From JAJPJX01 sp964568355 (GTDB lineage Bacteria > Acidobacteriota > Terriglobia > Bryobacterales > Bryobacteraceae): DNA of 12,803 nt. The position numbers and the translations under genes were made by a program. This document shows positions 1 to 7,078 of this stretch, piece after piece. Under the pieces are notes generated by a model. It was given only the letters and a program-made list of their open reading frames with translations. It was not told the origin of the DNA and ran no database searches. The stretch spans positions 1-12,803 of the forward strand of contig CAZMRK010000172.1 of NCBI GenBank assembly GCA_964568355.1, written 5' to 3'. Position 1 is the stretch's first letter; each line of letters opens with the position of its first letter.

Positions 1-663
1 CGGCACGCTTTCACGCGCGAGTACGACCCGGAATTGGAAGGGCGCATCCAGGCGTTCGAACTGGCCTTCCGTATGCAGACGGTGGCGCCGGAGGCTCTGG
101 ACTGGAACAAGGAATCGGCGGCCACCCGGAAACTCTACGGCCTGGACCGCGAAGAGACCTTCGATTTCGGCTGGCAATGCCTGATGGCGCGGCGCTTCGC
201 CGAGCGGGGGGTGCGCTTTATCCAGTGTTCGCACAGCTACAAATGGGACCAGCACAGCGACCTCTATCGCCTGCATACCAAGAATGCGCGCGAAGTGGAC
301 GTACCCATTGCCGGGCTGCTGAAAGATCTCAAAGCGCGCGGCCTGCTGAAGGATACGCTGGTCCTGTGGGGCGCCGAGTTCGGCCGCACGCCAGTGGCGC
401 AAGGCGCCGACGGCCGGGATCACAATCCCTACGGCTACACGATGTGGATGGCGGGCGGAGGGGTGAAAGGCGGCTTTGCCTATGGCGCCACGGATGAATT
501 CGGCTACTACGCCGTCGAAGACCGCATGCACCTGCACGACCTGCACGCGACCATCCTGCACCTGATGGGTCTGGAACACACCAGGCTGACCTACTTCTTC
601 GGAGGCCGCAACTTCCGCCTTACGGACGTCGCCGGCAATGTAGCGCACAAGATCGTGGCATAG
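1..663 (+). CDS. DUF1501 family protein, C-terminal part (5' end outside window)
   Basis: The reading frame is open from base 1, so the true start lies upstream; 220 residues are visible. DUF1501 proteins belong to the alkaline phosphatase/sulfatase-like superfamily and are usually exported by the Tat pathway. They are abundant in Planctomycetes, Verrucomicrobia and Acidobacteria, often beside DUF1549/DUF1553 cytochrome-type proteins; their substrate is unknown. Visible family motifs are WGAEFGRTP (about 367-393), DGRDHNP (409-429), the Gly-rich TMWMAGGGVKGG just after it, and HLHDLHATIL (about 529-558). The His and Asp residues in these blocks are the likely metal or active-site residues, inferred from the superfamily. 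The ending is a normal family C-terminus. The gene converges on the toxin-antitoxin pair with only 25 bases between stop codons. It is a clear paralog of the gene at the right edge. The family call is sure, the activity unknown. Confidence 0.9.
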   Translation, partial: RHAFTREYDPELEGRIQAFELAFRMQTVAPEALDWNKESAATRKLYGLDREETFDFGWQCLMARRFAERGVRFIQCSHSYKWDQHSDLYRLHTKNAREVDVPIAGLLKDLKARGLLKDTLVLWGAEFGRTPVAQGADGRDHNPYGYTMWMAGGGVKGGFAYGATDEFGYYAVEDRMHLHDLHATILHLMGLEHTRLTYFFGGRNFRLTDVAGNVAHKIVA

Positions 664-671
664 CGGCTCGG

Positions 672-695
672 GGTGTTTGGATCGGTTCCTACACC
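672..695. terminator. Weak dyad between convergent genes, possible bidirectional terminator
   Basis: GGTGT (672-676) pairs with ACACC (691-695). Inside it GGA (679-681) can pair with TCC, giving an interrupted hairpin. It sits between the convergent stop codons of the DUF1501 gene (663) and the antitoxin gene (689-691) and slightly overlaps the latter. There is no clear T-run on either side. Only position and short dyad symmetry support it. Confidence 0.22.
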
Positions 696-967
696 AATTC
701 GATCGTGACCCGGCGCCCGACGATTGCCGCCGCGCGTTGGAGGCTGGAAAGCGTAATGTCGTTCTTGGGATCGAGCAGTCGATCGACCTGCGTGCGGCTG
801 GTCTTCAACAGCGCGGCCATGCGGGCTTTTGATATTTTCTTTTTCCGCATGGCCTCAGAGAGTTGCCATGCCACAACCTCCTTCACCGCTTGCGCCTGCG
901 CCTCTTCAAAGATGCCCTCTTCTCGGAGGAAGTCATCAATGCTGGAGCCCAAATGTTTCTTGCTCAT
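689..967 (-). CDS. XRE/HTH-type antitoxin of a HigBA-like toxin-antitoxin pair
   Basis: This 92-residue protein is the probable antitoxin: it should bind and neutralise the toxin encoded just upstream and repress their shared promoter. Residues about 45-66 (ISKARMAALLKTSRTQVDRL) form a helix-turn-helix of the type found in XRE/HigA-like antitoxins. The segment before it (about 10-40, acidic then helical) is a likely dimerisation or toxin-binding part. The start is well supported: AAGGAG lies 8 bases upstream of the ATG, inside the toxin coding sequence. The ATG overlaps the toxin stop as ATGA (964-967), so the two are translationally coupled. Toxin-first order is typical of HigBA-like modules. 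A chromosomal regulator not linked to toxicity is possible but less likely given the partner. Confidence 0.82.
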   Translation of the reverse strand: MSKKHLGSSIDDFLREEGIFEEAQAQAVKEVVAWQLSEAMRKKKISKARMAALLKTSRTQVDRLLDPKNDITLSSLQRAAAIVGRRVTIELV

Positions 968-1320
968 TGTGCCAACTCCTTCTGCCGTCTGCGTGCTAAG
1001 TTCAGATCATCGTCCGGTGTCTTCCGCGTCTTCTTGATGAAGCCGTGCAACGCGACCAGGTGCCCGCGATAGAGGCAGAGCAACACACGTGCCGTCTGTT
1101 TCGTTGGCAGGTCGGTCCGAACTTCCCACAGCCCATTTCCCAAGGGCCGGCATAGCGGCATGCCCACCGGCCACTGCCATTGCGCACGGAGCAGATCCTT
1201 TCCTATGGCTTGCCGTTCGCTTTGCGACAAGCCCTTGAGCCAGTCTCGCACCGGCTCACTTCCCGCCTCCGTGCGGAAGAAGACCAGCGGGACCTTTTGC
1301 GGCGGCGGATCATCTGCCAT
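964..1320 (-). CDS. RelE/ParE-superfamily toxin, phage Gp49/HigB-like
   Basis: This 118-residue protein resembles the Gp49/HigB-like branch of the RelE/ParE superfamily, whose studied members cleave mRNA on the ribosome. Visible features are an N-terminal FFRTEAGSEPVRDWLKGL helix region (about 14-31), the strand block GLWEVRTDL (63-71), the paired strands RVLLCLY and VALHGFIKK (78-97), and the basic C-terminal end KTRKTPDDDLNLARRR, with the spacing typical of this family (KK..K.P...L..A..R). The ATG at 1320 is preceded by GAGAAGAG six bases upstream, a modest ribosome binding site. The gene is complete, and its stop overlaps the antitoxin start by four bases. It lies 68 bases downstream of the glycosidase gene on the same strand; whether it has its own promoter in that gap cannot be settled by eye. 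Confidence 0.82.
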   Translation of the reverse strand: MADDPPPQKVPLVFFRTEAGSEPVRDWLKGLSQSERQAIGKDLLRAQWQWPVGMPLCRPLGNGLWEVRTDLPTKQTARVLLCLYRGHLVALHGFIKKTRKTPDDDLNLARRRQKELAQ

Positions 1321-1388
1321 GCCATGCTCTTCTCATATGTACCATAAAAGGTGCAGGGAGAGGGAACGGTTTCTCCCGGCCTGTCTTT

Positions 1389-3755
1389 TTAGCGTGCGTA
1401 GGAAACAAAAGTGAGCTTTCTGACGGCTGTGCCATCCTGGGAAAACTCCAACGGGCAGCGCACGATCAGCGCTCCTTCGCCGGCATCTTTTGCAATCCAC
1501 AGGCCGGTGGGATCCTTTAGCGCCAGACCCTGTGGAACGCGCACGTACACGTTGCCGCGATAGCCGGCCGGGCGGGTGGCATGGATGGCCAGTTCCATTC
1601 GGCCGGCGTCCCATCGGACGTCCTGGATTTCCGCCTCGCCCTGGCGGATATGCAGGTCCGTCGAGAGGACAAAAGGATGGTCCTCGATGAGCGCAATGCG
1701 CAGCAGCCGGACCGAGCGCGCCGGCACGTCCGCCTGCAGCACTGAGGATTGCGCGCCGGTATAACGCTCGTTCCAGAAATCCCAGACGGCATAGGGCTGG
1801 CGTGGATCGAGCGAAAGGCGCTCCAGCGGAATCGACTGGCGCAGGGTGTCCGTTCCGTAGTTGAACAGCGCCAGCAGGTCCCACTCTCCCCACGGACGGC
1901 GGATCTTCAGGTGAAAGATCTTGGGGTAGTCCGGATCCGGTGTATCGAACAGGTCCAGCGGCACGGCGCACTCCGGCAGGCGGGGAAAGAGTTGCTTGAC
2001 CATGGCGAGACGGCCGTCGTCCATGCGGGAGATATCGTCACCGAGCATGAGCGGACCGCCGTTGATTCCGAAAATGGTCGCGCTGATCTGGGCGTCGGAG
2101 AGAGGTACGGGTTTGTCGATGGTCAGGACGTTGCCGGAGTCGGCCAGATACAGTTTACGGTGGGTGAAGAAATTCGCCGCCAGCGCGTTGGTAGCGGCGC
2201 GGTGGGAGGTCCAGTAATCCGGACGGTTGATGACGAAGGTGGCAGGAAAAAAGCCCTTTCCCGGCCCGTCCAGAGGCCGCCCTTCTCCGTAGTCGTTACC
2301 GGCGCGCACCGCATCCACCAGGCCTACGTCCAACAGCGTAGGACCGGTGCTCGCGAGCAGGTAGGTTTCCGGCCCGGCTGCTTCGCGAATCACGCGCAAC
2401 CCGGCGCGATAAGCCTGCGGACCGGGAACGAGCGAGCGATCGAAATAGGCATCCGGGCGATACGTGCCGGGGGTGGATCCGCCGATCGAATCCAGGAAGT
2501 CGATCATGTAGTAGCGCACGCCCCTTTTCCGGTACTGCGTTAACACATCGCGCAGAAACGACTGCGTCTTGGGGTGGGTGGGGTCGAGCACATAGGAGTT
2601 GCCCCACTGGCCGCTGGGCACGGTAATGGGCTTGCCGTTGCGCAACAGGAAAGCGTCGCGCAGGCGTTCGACCTCCGCGGTCAGTTGGGAATTCAGCCAG
2701 AAGGCGCCGGCCCAAAGGCCCAGCCGGAAGTGGAGATGGTCCAGGTCCCGCACCAGCGCTTCAGGACCGCTGGGAAACAGGTCGCGATTCCAGTTCAGCC
2801 AGTTGCCCGGCAGCCGGCCGGCGAGATTGCCGAGGCTCACCCAGAGGTAATCGATATCGAGCCCCGGAAGCCGGTCGCGAATGGCCTGGGCGTTGCGGCG
2901 GACGACGTCTTCATATCGCTCGGAATGGAAAGGATCGACCCAGGACCATCCCACCCAGCCGGCGGGCGTATCCGGCCGGATCGCCGGATGGTAGCGCTCC
3001 TGCGCCAGGTCTGCCCAGTGGCGCAGGCTGGCGAATGGATCGCTGCTGCTTTCGATCCGCAGGGTCTCGGAGGCGATCTCGGCGCCGGCGGCCAGCGAAT
3101 ATCCGGCAAAATCGCAGGACGAACTCACAATCGGCGTGGGCTGCTCCGGATTCCAGCGAACCTCGTGCTCGGTGTTGGCCCGGTCAAAGGAGACGAAAGC
3201 GAACTGCAAGGCCGCGTGCGAACCGGGATTGTACAACTGGGCGACGATCTTGCTGACGTGCGGCTTGCCGTCACGGAGCGTTACTACCCGCGAGGGTCCC
3301 TGCCAGCCGGAGAGGGCCAGCATTACGGTTCGATCGATGCCGGAGCCAAGCAGCAGATGGCCTTCCGAGGTATCGGCCAGGCGGCATCGCCCCAGGCGAA
3401 CCGCCGCCGGCCCGCGGTTATGGATAGTGGAGCGGATGAGCGCGGATCCATCCGGTGCGCGGCGGAACTCGACGGTCCAGATGATGGCCGGATCGTCAAA
3501 CTGCAGCTCCGCCCGCGCCGGACCGCTGGAGATCTCTCCTGACGCCGCCCCGTGCCAGGTGAAACGCGCCGCCTGCCCGGCCCACAGCATCCGGCCGTTC
3601 ACCTCCAGGCCCAGCCGCGCGCCGGTTACCGGACCGAAGCGGAATTGCCTCTCCCGAGGCTGAAAAACGAACGGGACCGTCTGCGGGAAGGCCAGATCGC
3701 CCAGAAGCACGAGTGCCAGCGAAGCGAACAAGGGCGGCGCCAATCGGATACGCAT
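1389..3755 (-). CDS. Secreted GH36-like (clan GH-D type) glycoside hydrolase
   Basis: This 788-residue protein carries a signal peptide (MRIR, then a hydrophobic run to about residue 24) and probably acts in the periplasm or outside the cell on alpha-linked glycosides. Residues about 28-250 look like the beta-sandwich domain that precedes the barrel in alpha-galactosidase-type enzymes. The barrel runs from about 262 to 585: GWVGWSW (266-272), DIDYLW (300-305), RLGLWAG (344-350), YYMIDF (415-420), VRAGND (483-488) and GINGGPLMLGDD (563-574). By analogy with GH36/GH27, Asp419 is the nucleophile and Asp488 of R-x-x-x-D the acid/base. The usual Lys two residues before the nucleophile is Met417 here. 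A C-terminal beta domain follows. The ATG at 3755 has AGGAAG directly before it. The PEGA-domain gene is 50 bases upstream on the same strand, so co-transcription is possible. The exact substrate is unknown. Confidence 0.78.
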   Translation of the reverse strand: MRIRLAPPLFASLALVLLGDLAFPQTVPFVFQPRERQFRFGPVTGARLGLEVNGRMLWAGQAARFTWHGAASGEISSGPARAELQFDDPAIIWTVEFRRAPDGSALIRSTIHNRGPAAVRLGRCRLADTSEGHLLLGSGIDRTVMLALSGWQGPSRVVTLRDGKPHVSKIVAQLYNPGSHAALQFAFVSFDRANTEHEVRWNPEQPTPIVSSSCDFAGYSLAAGAEIASETLRIESSSDPFASLRHWADLAQERYHPAIRPDTPAGWVGWSWVDPFHSERYEDVVRRNAQAIRDRLPGLDIDYLWVSLGNLAGRLPGNWLNWNRDLFPSGPEALVRDLDHLHFRLGLWAGAFWLNSQLTAEVERLRDAFLLRNGKPITVPSGQWGNSYVLDPTHPKTQSFLRDVLTQYRKRGVRYYMIDFLDSIGGSTPGTYRPDAYFDRSLVPGPQAYRAGLRVIREAAGPETYLLASTGPTLLDVGLVDAVRAGNDYGEGRPLDGPGKGFFPATFVINRPDYWTSHRAATNALAANFFTHRKLYLADSGNVLTIDKPVPLSDAQISATIFGINGGPLMLGDDISRMDDGRLAMVKQLFPRLPECAVPLDLFDTPDPDYPKIFHLKIRRPWGEWDLLALFNYGTDTLRQSIPLERLSLDPRQPYAVWDFWNERYTGAQSSVLQADVPARSVRLLRIALIEDHPFVLSTDLHIRQGEAEIQDVRWDAGRMELAIHATRPAGYRGNVYVRVPQGLALKDPTGLWIAKDAGEGALIVRCPLEFSQDGTAVRKLTFVSYAR

Positions 3756-3805
3756 CTTCCTGGCATCGTATCAGAGACCGCCCGCCCTGCTTCGCCGTCG
3801 ACGGA

Positions 3806-4636
3806 CTACCGCTTGCTGGCGCGCTGGAGGGCGCCGGCCCCGGTTTGCGGAGCCTGGGCAGGAGTCGTCACAGCATAGACCGCGACGGAGCTCCCGGCGG
3901 TGATGCTGATGTTGCGCTCCCAGAATTCGGCGCCGTTCTTTACCGTCAGACGATGTACGCCCGCGGGGAGCTGCAGGGTGGCCGGGGTGTTGCCGACGAA
4001 TGCGCCGTCCACTTCAATTTCGGCGCCTGCGGTCGAGGAGGTCACCGAGACACCTGCGCTGCCGGGTGCTGCTCCTGCAGGCGCCTGCTGCGAAAACGAG
4101 GTGGTCTGCATCAACGGTGCGCCAGCGGCGCCGGCGGGACGCGCCTGGATGATGTGGTTGGTATCGGTAAAGACATCAAACGTAACGCCCTTGTTGATGG
4201 TGACGTCCTTGCCGTGCATCAGTAGAAAGACCGGCGCGGCGGGCCAGAAGACCACCGCGGCTCCGGCGGTCAGCACGCCGGTGCGCACGGCATGGCTCTC
4301 GCCGTCTTTCTTGCGGATGGTGTAGCGCAAGGGAATCCATTCGCCGTCTACGCTGCGCACGCGGTCGATCGAAAAGTCCAGTTTGCCTGCCCGGCCCATG
4401 CGGCGCTTGGCTACCGCAGTCGTGACTGTGCCGGTGACGATGGCTCCCTCCGAAATCACTACCTGATCTCCGGCTTTCACCGGCTCCGTGACGGCAAGCT
4501 GGACGCTTTGGCCTTCATCCGCCGTCGCCGAAGAAATGGATTGGTCCAGGCGGACACGCAATTTGGTGCCCTCCGGTATGACCACCTGCCCGAAGCAGGC
4601 GGCCGAAAACAGCAATGCAAAAATCGTCTTGGTCAT
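3806..4636 (-). CDS. Exported PEGA-domain protein of acidobacterial type
   Basis: This 276-residue protein begins with a signal peptide (MTKTIFALLFSAACFG) and is probably periplasmic or outer-surface; Cys14 is not in a good lipobox. Residues about 18-90 (VIPEGTKLRVRLDQSI and following strands) look like the small beta-rich domain common in acidobacterial exported proteins. Residues 120-140 are a hydrophobic Ala/Val/Phe-rich stretch (GVLTAGAAVVFWPAAPVFLL) that could be a membrane-associated hairpin. After an Ala/Gly/Pro-rich linker, residues about 195-255 form a PEGA domain (AEIEVDGAFVGNTPATLQLP, then GVHRLTV), a fold linked to surface or envelope proteins. The start is firm: GGAGG lies six bases before the ATG at 4636. 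It is divergent from the kor operon and upstream of the GH36-like gene. Molecular function is unknown; a structural or binding role in the envelope is the best guess. Confidence 0.75.
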   Translation of the reverse strand: MTKTIFALLFSAACFGQVVIPEGTKLRVRLDQSISSATADEGQSVQLAVTEPVKAGDQVVISEGAIVTGTVTTAVAKRRMGRAGKLDFSIDRVRSVDGEWIPLRYTIRKKDGESHAVRTGVLTAGAAVVFWPAAPVFLLMHGKDVTINKGVTFDVFTDTNHIIQARPAGAAGAPLMQTTSFSQQAPAGAAPGSAGVSVTSSTAGAEIEVDGAFVGNTPATLQLPAGVHRLTVKNGAEFWERNISITAGSSVAVYAVTTPAQAPQTGAGALQRASKR

Positions 4637-4779
4637 GGTGATCCTCCGGGATTGGCTTCCAAAGGTTGCCCCTCCACGACCTAACGCGGAACGGCCAGGT
4701 GGACTGGATCAAAACGCGCGGTATTTTTTTGGGGGTACGCCGCCGAACCGGAATGGGATATCATGACAAAGAGATGTTT

Positions 4780-4797
4780 TTATCCACAACCTGTGGA
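4780..4797. promoter_or_regulatory. Perfect DnaA-box match within a dyad, in the kor leader
   Basis: TTATCCACA (4780-4788) is identical to the consensus DnaA box. It forms the left half of an inverted repeat, TCCACA-ACC-TGTGGA (4783-4797), whose right half reads CTTTCCACA on the other strand, a degenerate DnaA box with two mismatches. It lies 52 bases before the likely korD start, between divergent transcription units. The sequence match is certain. A role for DnaA, or for any dimeric repressor recognising the dyad, is inference. No dnaA, dnaN or AT-rich unwinding region is nearby, so this is unlikely to be an origin. Confidence 0.45.
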
Positions 4798-4834
4798 AAG
4801 TCGCACCGGTTTGGCATGCTCCATGCTGCCGAAT

Positions 4835-4843
4835 CAGGGAGGT
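4835..4843 (+). promoter_or_regulatory. Strong ribosome binding site that fixes a TTG start for korD
   Basis: CAGGGAGGT ends 6 bases before a TTG codon at 4850, with the GGGAGG core at ideal spacing. The upstream in-frame ATG codons (4763 and 4823) have no comparable site. The ATG at 4823 is so close that the purine-rich run would lie inside its coding sequence. This argues for the shorter, 72-residue korD product. Confidence 0.7.
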
Positions 4844-4849
4844 ACTGTT

Positions 4850-5068
4850 TTGGCCAAAGGATCTGTATCGGTTACGGTCGAGCGATGTAAGGGCTGCGGC
4901 TTCTGTGTGGAATTTTGCCCCACACACGTGCTGGCCCTCTCCTCCGCCTTCAATTCCAAGGGTTACCACCCCCCGCATGTGGTAGCTCCTGAAAAATGTA
5001 GCGGTTGCGATCTTTGCGGGATGTACTGCCCGGACTTTGCGATCTTCGGGAGCCGTCATGCAGGCTGA
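4850..5068 (+). CDS. korD: 2-oxoacid:ferredoxin oxidoreductase delta subunit (2[4Fe-4S] ferredoxin)
   Basis: This 72-residue ferredoxin-like subunit (from the TTG at 4850) passes electrons from the KorAB catalytic core to soluble ferredoxin. Two complete CxxCxxCxxxCP motifs are visible, Cys13/16/19/23 (CKGCGFCVEFCP) and Cys50/53/56/60 (CSGCDLCGMYCP), which bind two [4Fe-4S] clusters. The N-terminus MAKGSVSVTVERC resembles other KorD/OorD proteins. An in-frame ATG at 4763 would add 29 residues (MTKRCFYPQPVES...) unlike any ferredoxin I know. The strong ribosome binding site before the TTG favours the short form. It is the first gene of a D-A-B-C order, the same as oorDABC of Helicobacter and Campylobacter, and its last 11 bases overlap korA. 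The subunit call is firm; the start is probable. Confidence 0.88.
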   Translation: MAKGSVSVTVERCKGCGFCVEFCPTHVLALSSAFNSKGYHPPHVVAPEKCSGCDLCGMYCPDFAIFGSRHAG

Positions 5069-6215
5069 TCCGAAAGGAGTTCTGACCGGCACCCACTTCC
5101 TGGACGGCGACCATGCCTGCTGCGAGGGAGCGCTCGCCGCGGGTGCGCGATTTGCCGCAGGCTACCCCATTACCCCCTCCACCGAGGTGGTGGAGCGCTT
5201 CGCCGTGCGTATTCCGACGGTGGGTGGGCTATTCGTGCAGATGGAGGATGAACTGGCGGCCTCTATCGCCATTCAGGGCGCCGTCTGGGCCGGCGCCAAG
5301 GCATTTACGGTGACCTCGGGCCCCGGCTTTTCCCTCATGATGGAGCATATCGGCTATGCCGCCATGACCGAGACGCCCTGCGTCTTCGTGGACGTGCAGC
5401 GCGGCGGACCCTCGACGGGGCTCCCCACGCTGCCGGCCCAGGCTGACATGATGCAGGCGCGCTGGGGATCGCACGGCGATTACGGCATGATCGCGCTCTG
5501 CCCGAATTCGCCCCAGGAATGCTTCGATCTCACCATCCGGGCGTTCAACCTTTCCGAGCAGTTCCGCACGCCGGTGATGGTCATGCTGGACGAGTGCGTC
5601 GGGCACATGACCGAGAAGGTAGTGATCCCGCCGGCGGAACAGATCGAGATCTACCCCCGGCGCCATACCACCAGGCCGCCCAGCGAGTTTAAGCCCTACG
5701 AGCCGGACGAGGACCTGGTCCCCGCCATGGCACATGCCGGCGAAGGCTATCGCTTTCACGTCACGGGGCTTACTCATGATGAGCGCGGCTATCCTTCCAT
5801 GAACGTCGGAACCCAGGACCGTATGGTGCGGCGTCTGGTACAGAAGATGGAGCCGCTGGCCAACGGGATGGCTCTGGCGGAGACCGCGGATCTGGACGAT
5901 GCCGAAGTTGTGGTGATTTCCTACGGTATTACTTCGCGGGTGGCACAAAGGGCCATCCAGCAGGCGCGCGCCCGCGGCGTGCGGACCGGCAAATTCCGGC
6001 TGATTTCGGCTTGGCCGTTTCCGGAACACCAGATCCGCGAGCTGGCAGGAAAGGTGAAGGCCCTGGTGGTGCCGGAGCTGAACCTGGGGCAGATGGTACG
6101 GGAAGTAGAGCGCGCGGCGAGTGGACAAGCCAAGGTTGTTTCGATTCCCCACGCCGGAGGAGGCGTCCACACTCCCGAGCAGATTTTGCAGGCGATCCTG
6201 GAGGCGGCACGATGA
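5058..6215 (+). CDS. korA: 2-oxoacid:ferredoxin oxidoreductase alpha subunit
   Basis: This 385-residue catalytic-core subunit, with KorB, converts a 2-oxoacid plus CoA to acyl-CoA, CO2 and reduced ferredoxin. The pyrimidine-binding domain of the TPP-dependent family is visible: GYPITPST (35-42), Glu64 of the MEDELA block (the position expected to contact the TPP aminopyrimidine), TSGPGFSLMMEHIG (86-99) and RGGPSTGLPT (115-124). The C-terminal domain contains SAWPFPE (317-323) and PELNLGQM (339-346). It lacks a fused gamma domain, which fits the separate korC gene. The chosen ATG at 5058 has GGGAG five bases upstream; an in-frame TTG at 5037 is less likely. The gene overlaps korD by 11 bases and shares an ATGA with korB, so the subunits are translationally coupled. 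The substrate is probably 2-oxoglutarate because icd follows; valine-type 2-oxoacids cannot be excluded by eye. Confidence 0.93.
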   Translation: MQADPKGVLTGTHFLDGDHACCEGALAAGARFAAGYPITPSTEVVERFAVRIPTVGGLFVQMEDELAASIAIQGAVWAGAKAFTVTSGPGFSLMMEHIGYAAMTETPCVFVDVQRGGPSTGLPTLPAQADMMQARWGSHGDYGMIALCPNSPQECFDLTIRAFNLSEQFRTPVMVMLDECVGHMTEKVVIPPAEQIEIYPRRHTTRPPSEFKPYEPDEDLVPAMAHAGEGYRFHVTGLTHDERGYPSMNVGTQDRMVRRLVQKMEPLANGMALAETADLDDAEVVVISYGITSRVAQRAIQQARARGVRTGKFRLISAWPFPEHQIRELAGKVKALVVPELNLGQMVREVERAASGQAKVVSIPHAGGGVHTPEQILQAILEAAR

Positions 6216-7078
6216 CCGAATTGATGACTCAAAACCCGGTAGAACCGTTCCTGCGCATGGACCGGATGCCGCACATCTGGTGTCCCGGCTGCGGCATCGG
6301 CACCACGGTGAACTGCTTCACCCGCGCTCTGCTCGATTCCCAGGTGGATCTCGACCACCTCGTGATCGTCTCGGGCATCGGCTGCACCGGCCGCGTGGCT
6401 GGGTACGCCCGGCTGGATTCCTTCCACACCACGCACGGGCGGGCGATCCCTTTCGCCACCGGGCTCAAGCTGGCCAATCCGTCGCTCGAAGTGGTGGTCT
6501 ATTCGGGTGACGGCGATCTCACGGCGATCGGCGGCAACCACCTGATCCACGCGGCGCGGCGCAATATCAATATCAAGGTGATCTGCGTCAACAATATGAT
6601 CTATGCCATGACCGGAGGGCAAACCGCGCCCACCACGCCGGCCACGGCGATCACCTCCACGGCCCCCTACGGAGCCTTCGAGCCGTCCTTCAACCTGGTG
6701 CAATTGGCCGAGTCCGCCGGGGCCTCCTACGTGGCCCGCTGGACCACCTATCACGTCAAGCAGCTCAGCCGGTCGATTGGCGAGATGTTCCAGAAGAAAG
6801 GCTTCTGCTTCATCGAAGTACTGTCGCCCTGTCCCACGCTCTACCAGCGGCGTAACAAGCTGGGCGACGCCCTGGATACGATGAAGTACTACAAAGCGGC
6901 GGGCAAGATCCGCAACGGAGCGCCCACCAGCGAAGCGGCGCTCACCATGCAGGGCGAGATCCTGCTCGGCAAGTTCGTGGATCGCGACCGGCCGGACTAC
7001 CTGGAACTGATGCGGCGCCAACTCAGCGAAAAGCTGGGCGACCGTTACCACGAGGCGGAGGCACCGGTATGCGCCTGA
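6212..7078 (+). CDS. korB: 2-oxoacid:ferredoxin oxidoreductase beta subunit (TPP-binding)
   Basis: This 288-residue protein binds thiamine diphosphate and an internal [4Fe-4S] cluster. The TPP/Mg motif runs from GDGD (99-102) to NN (127-128) and continues YAMTGGQTAPTTP, a KorB-type signature. The WCPGCGIG block (23-30) with Cys24 and Cys27, Cys58 of GIGCTGR, and Cys207 of SPCPT match the four-cysteine pattern that holds the cluster in this family. HTTHGRAIPFATG (72-84) is also typical. The ATG at 6212 overlaps the korA stop as ATGA and has GGAGGCGG just upstream; its own stop overlaps korC by 10 bases. The open frame extends further upstream inside korA, but that part has no family similarity. 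The length is normal for KorB. The whole complex acts in the cytoplasm, and in other bacteria it can run oxidatively or, with low-potential ferredoxin, fix CO2. Confidence 0.94.
   Translation: MTELMTQNPVEPFLRMDRMPHIWCPGCGIGTTVNCFTRALLDSQVDLDHLVIVSGIGCTGRVAGYARLDSFHTTHGRAIPFATGLKLANPSLEVVVYSGDGDLTAIGGNHLIHAARRNINIKVICVNNMIYAMTGGQTAPTTPATAITSTAPYGAFEPSFNLVQLAESAGASYVARWTTYHVKQLSRSIGEMFQKKGFCFIEVLSPCPTLYQRRNKLGDALDTMKYYKAAGKIRNGAPTSEAALTMQGEILLGKFVDRDRPDYLELMRRQLSEKLGDRYHEAEAPVCA

Noticed and set aside
1336..1346. Short dyad TATG-GTA-CATA before the toxin gene, considered as an operator or -10 region
   Set aside because: The half-sites are only four bases and no matching -35 element is seen. 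It would be a plausible autoregulation site but cannot be separated from chance.
1353..1391. Hairpin GGGAGA/TCTCCC (1356-1377) followed by CTTTTT on the + strand, between the glycosidase stop and the toxin start
   Set aside because: The T-run is on the strand where no gene is expected to be transcribed in this region. On the minus strand, where the glycosidase gene ends, the hairpin has a 10-base loop and no T-run, so it is too weak to call a terminator.
1749..3542. Long + strand open frames opposite the glycosidase gene (264 and 322 codons)
   Set aside because: They lack recognisable domains and follow from high GC opposite a real gene. The minus-strand frame has a signal peptide and catalytic motifs.
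4710..4764. Possible kor promoter: TATCAT (4759-4764) and the GGTATTTTTTT run (4720-4730)
   Set aside because: TATCAT resembles a -10 box, but no acceptable -35 lies upstream at 16-18 bases. The T-run has only a 6-base CG-rich palindrome before it and no gene to terminate.
4780..4797. Replication origin at the DnaA-box dyad
   Set aside because: There is one perfect box and one degenerate one only. There is no cluster of boxes, no AT-rich unwinding stretch and no dnaA, dnaN, gidA or parAB neighbour.
5229..7051. Long minus-strand open frames opposite korA and korB (313 and 376 codons)
   Set aside because: They are rich in His/Arg/Gly with no domain similarity, typical of antisense shadows of high-GC genes; the plus-strand frames carry all the Kor motifs.
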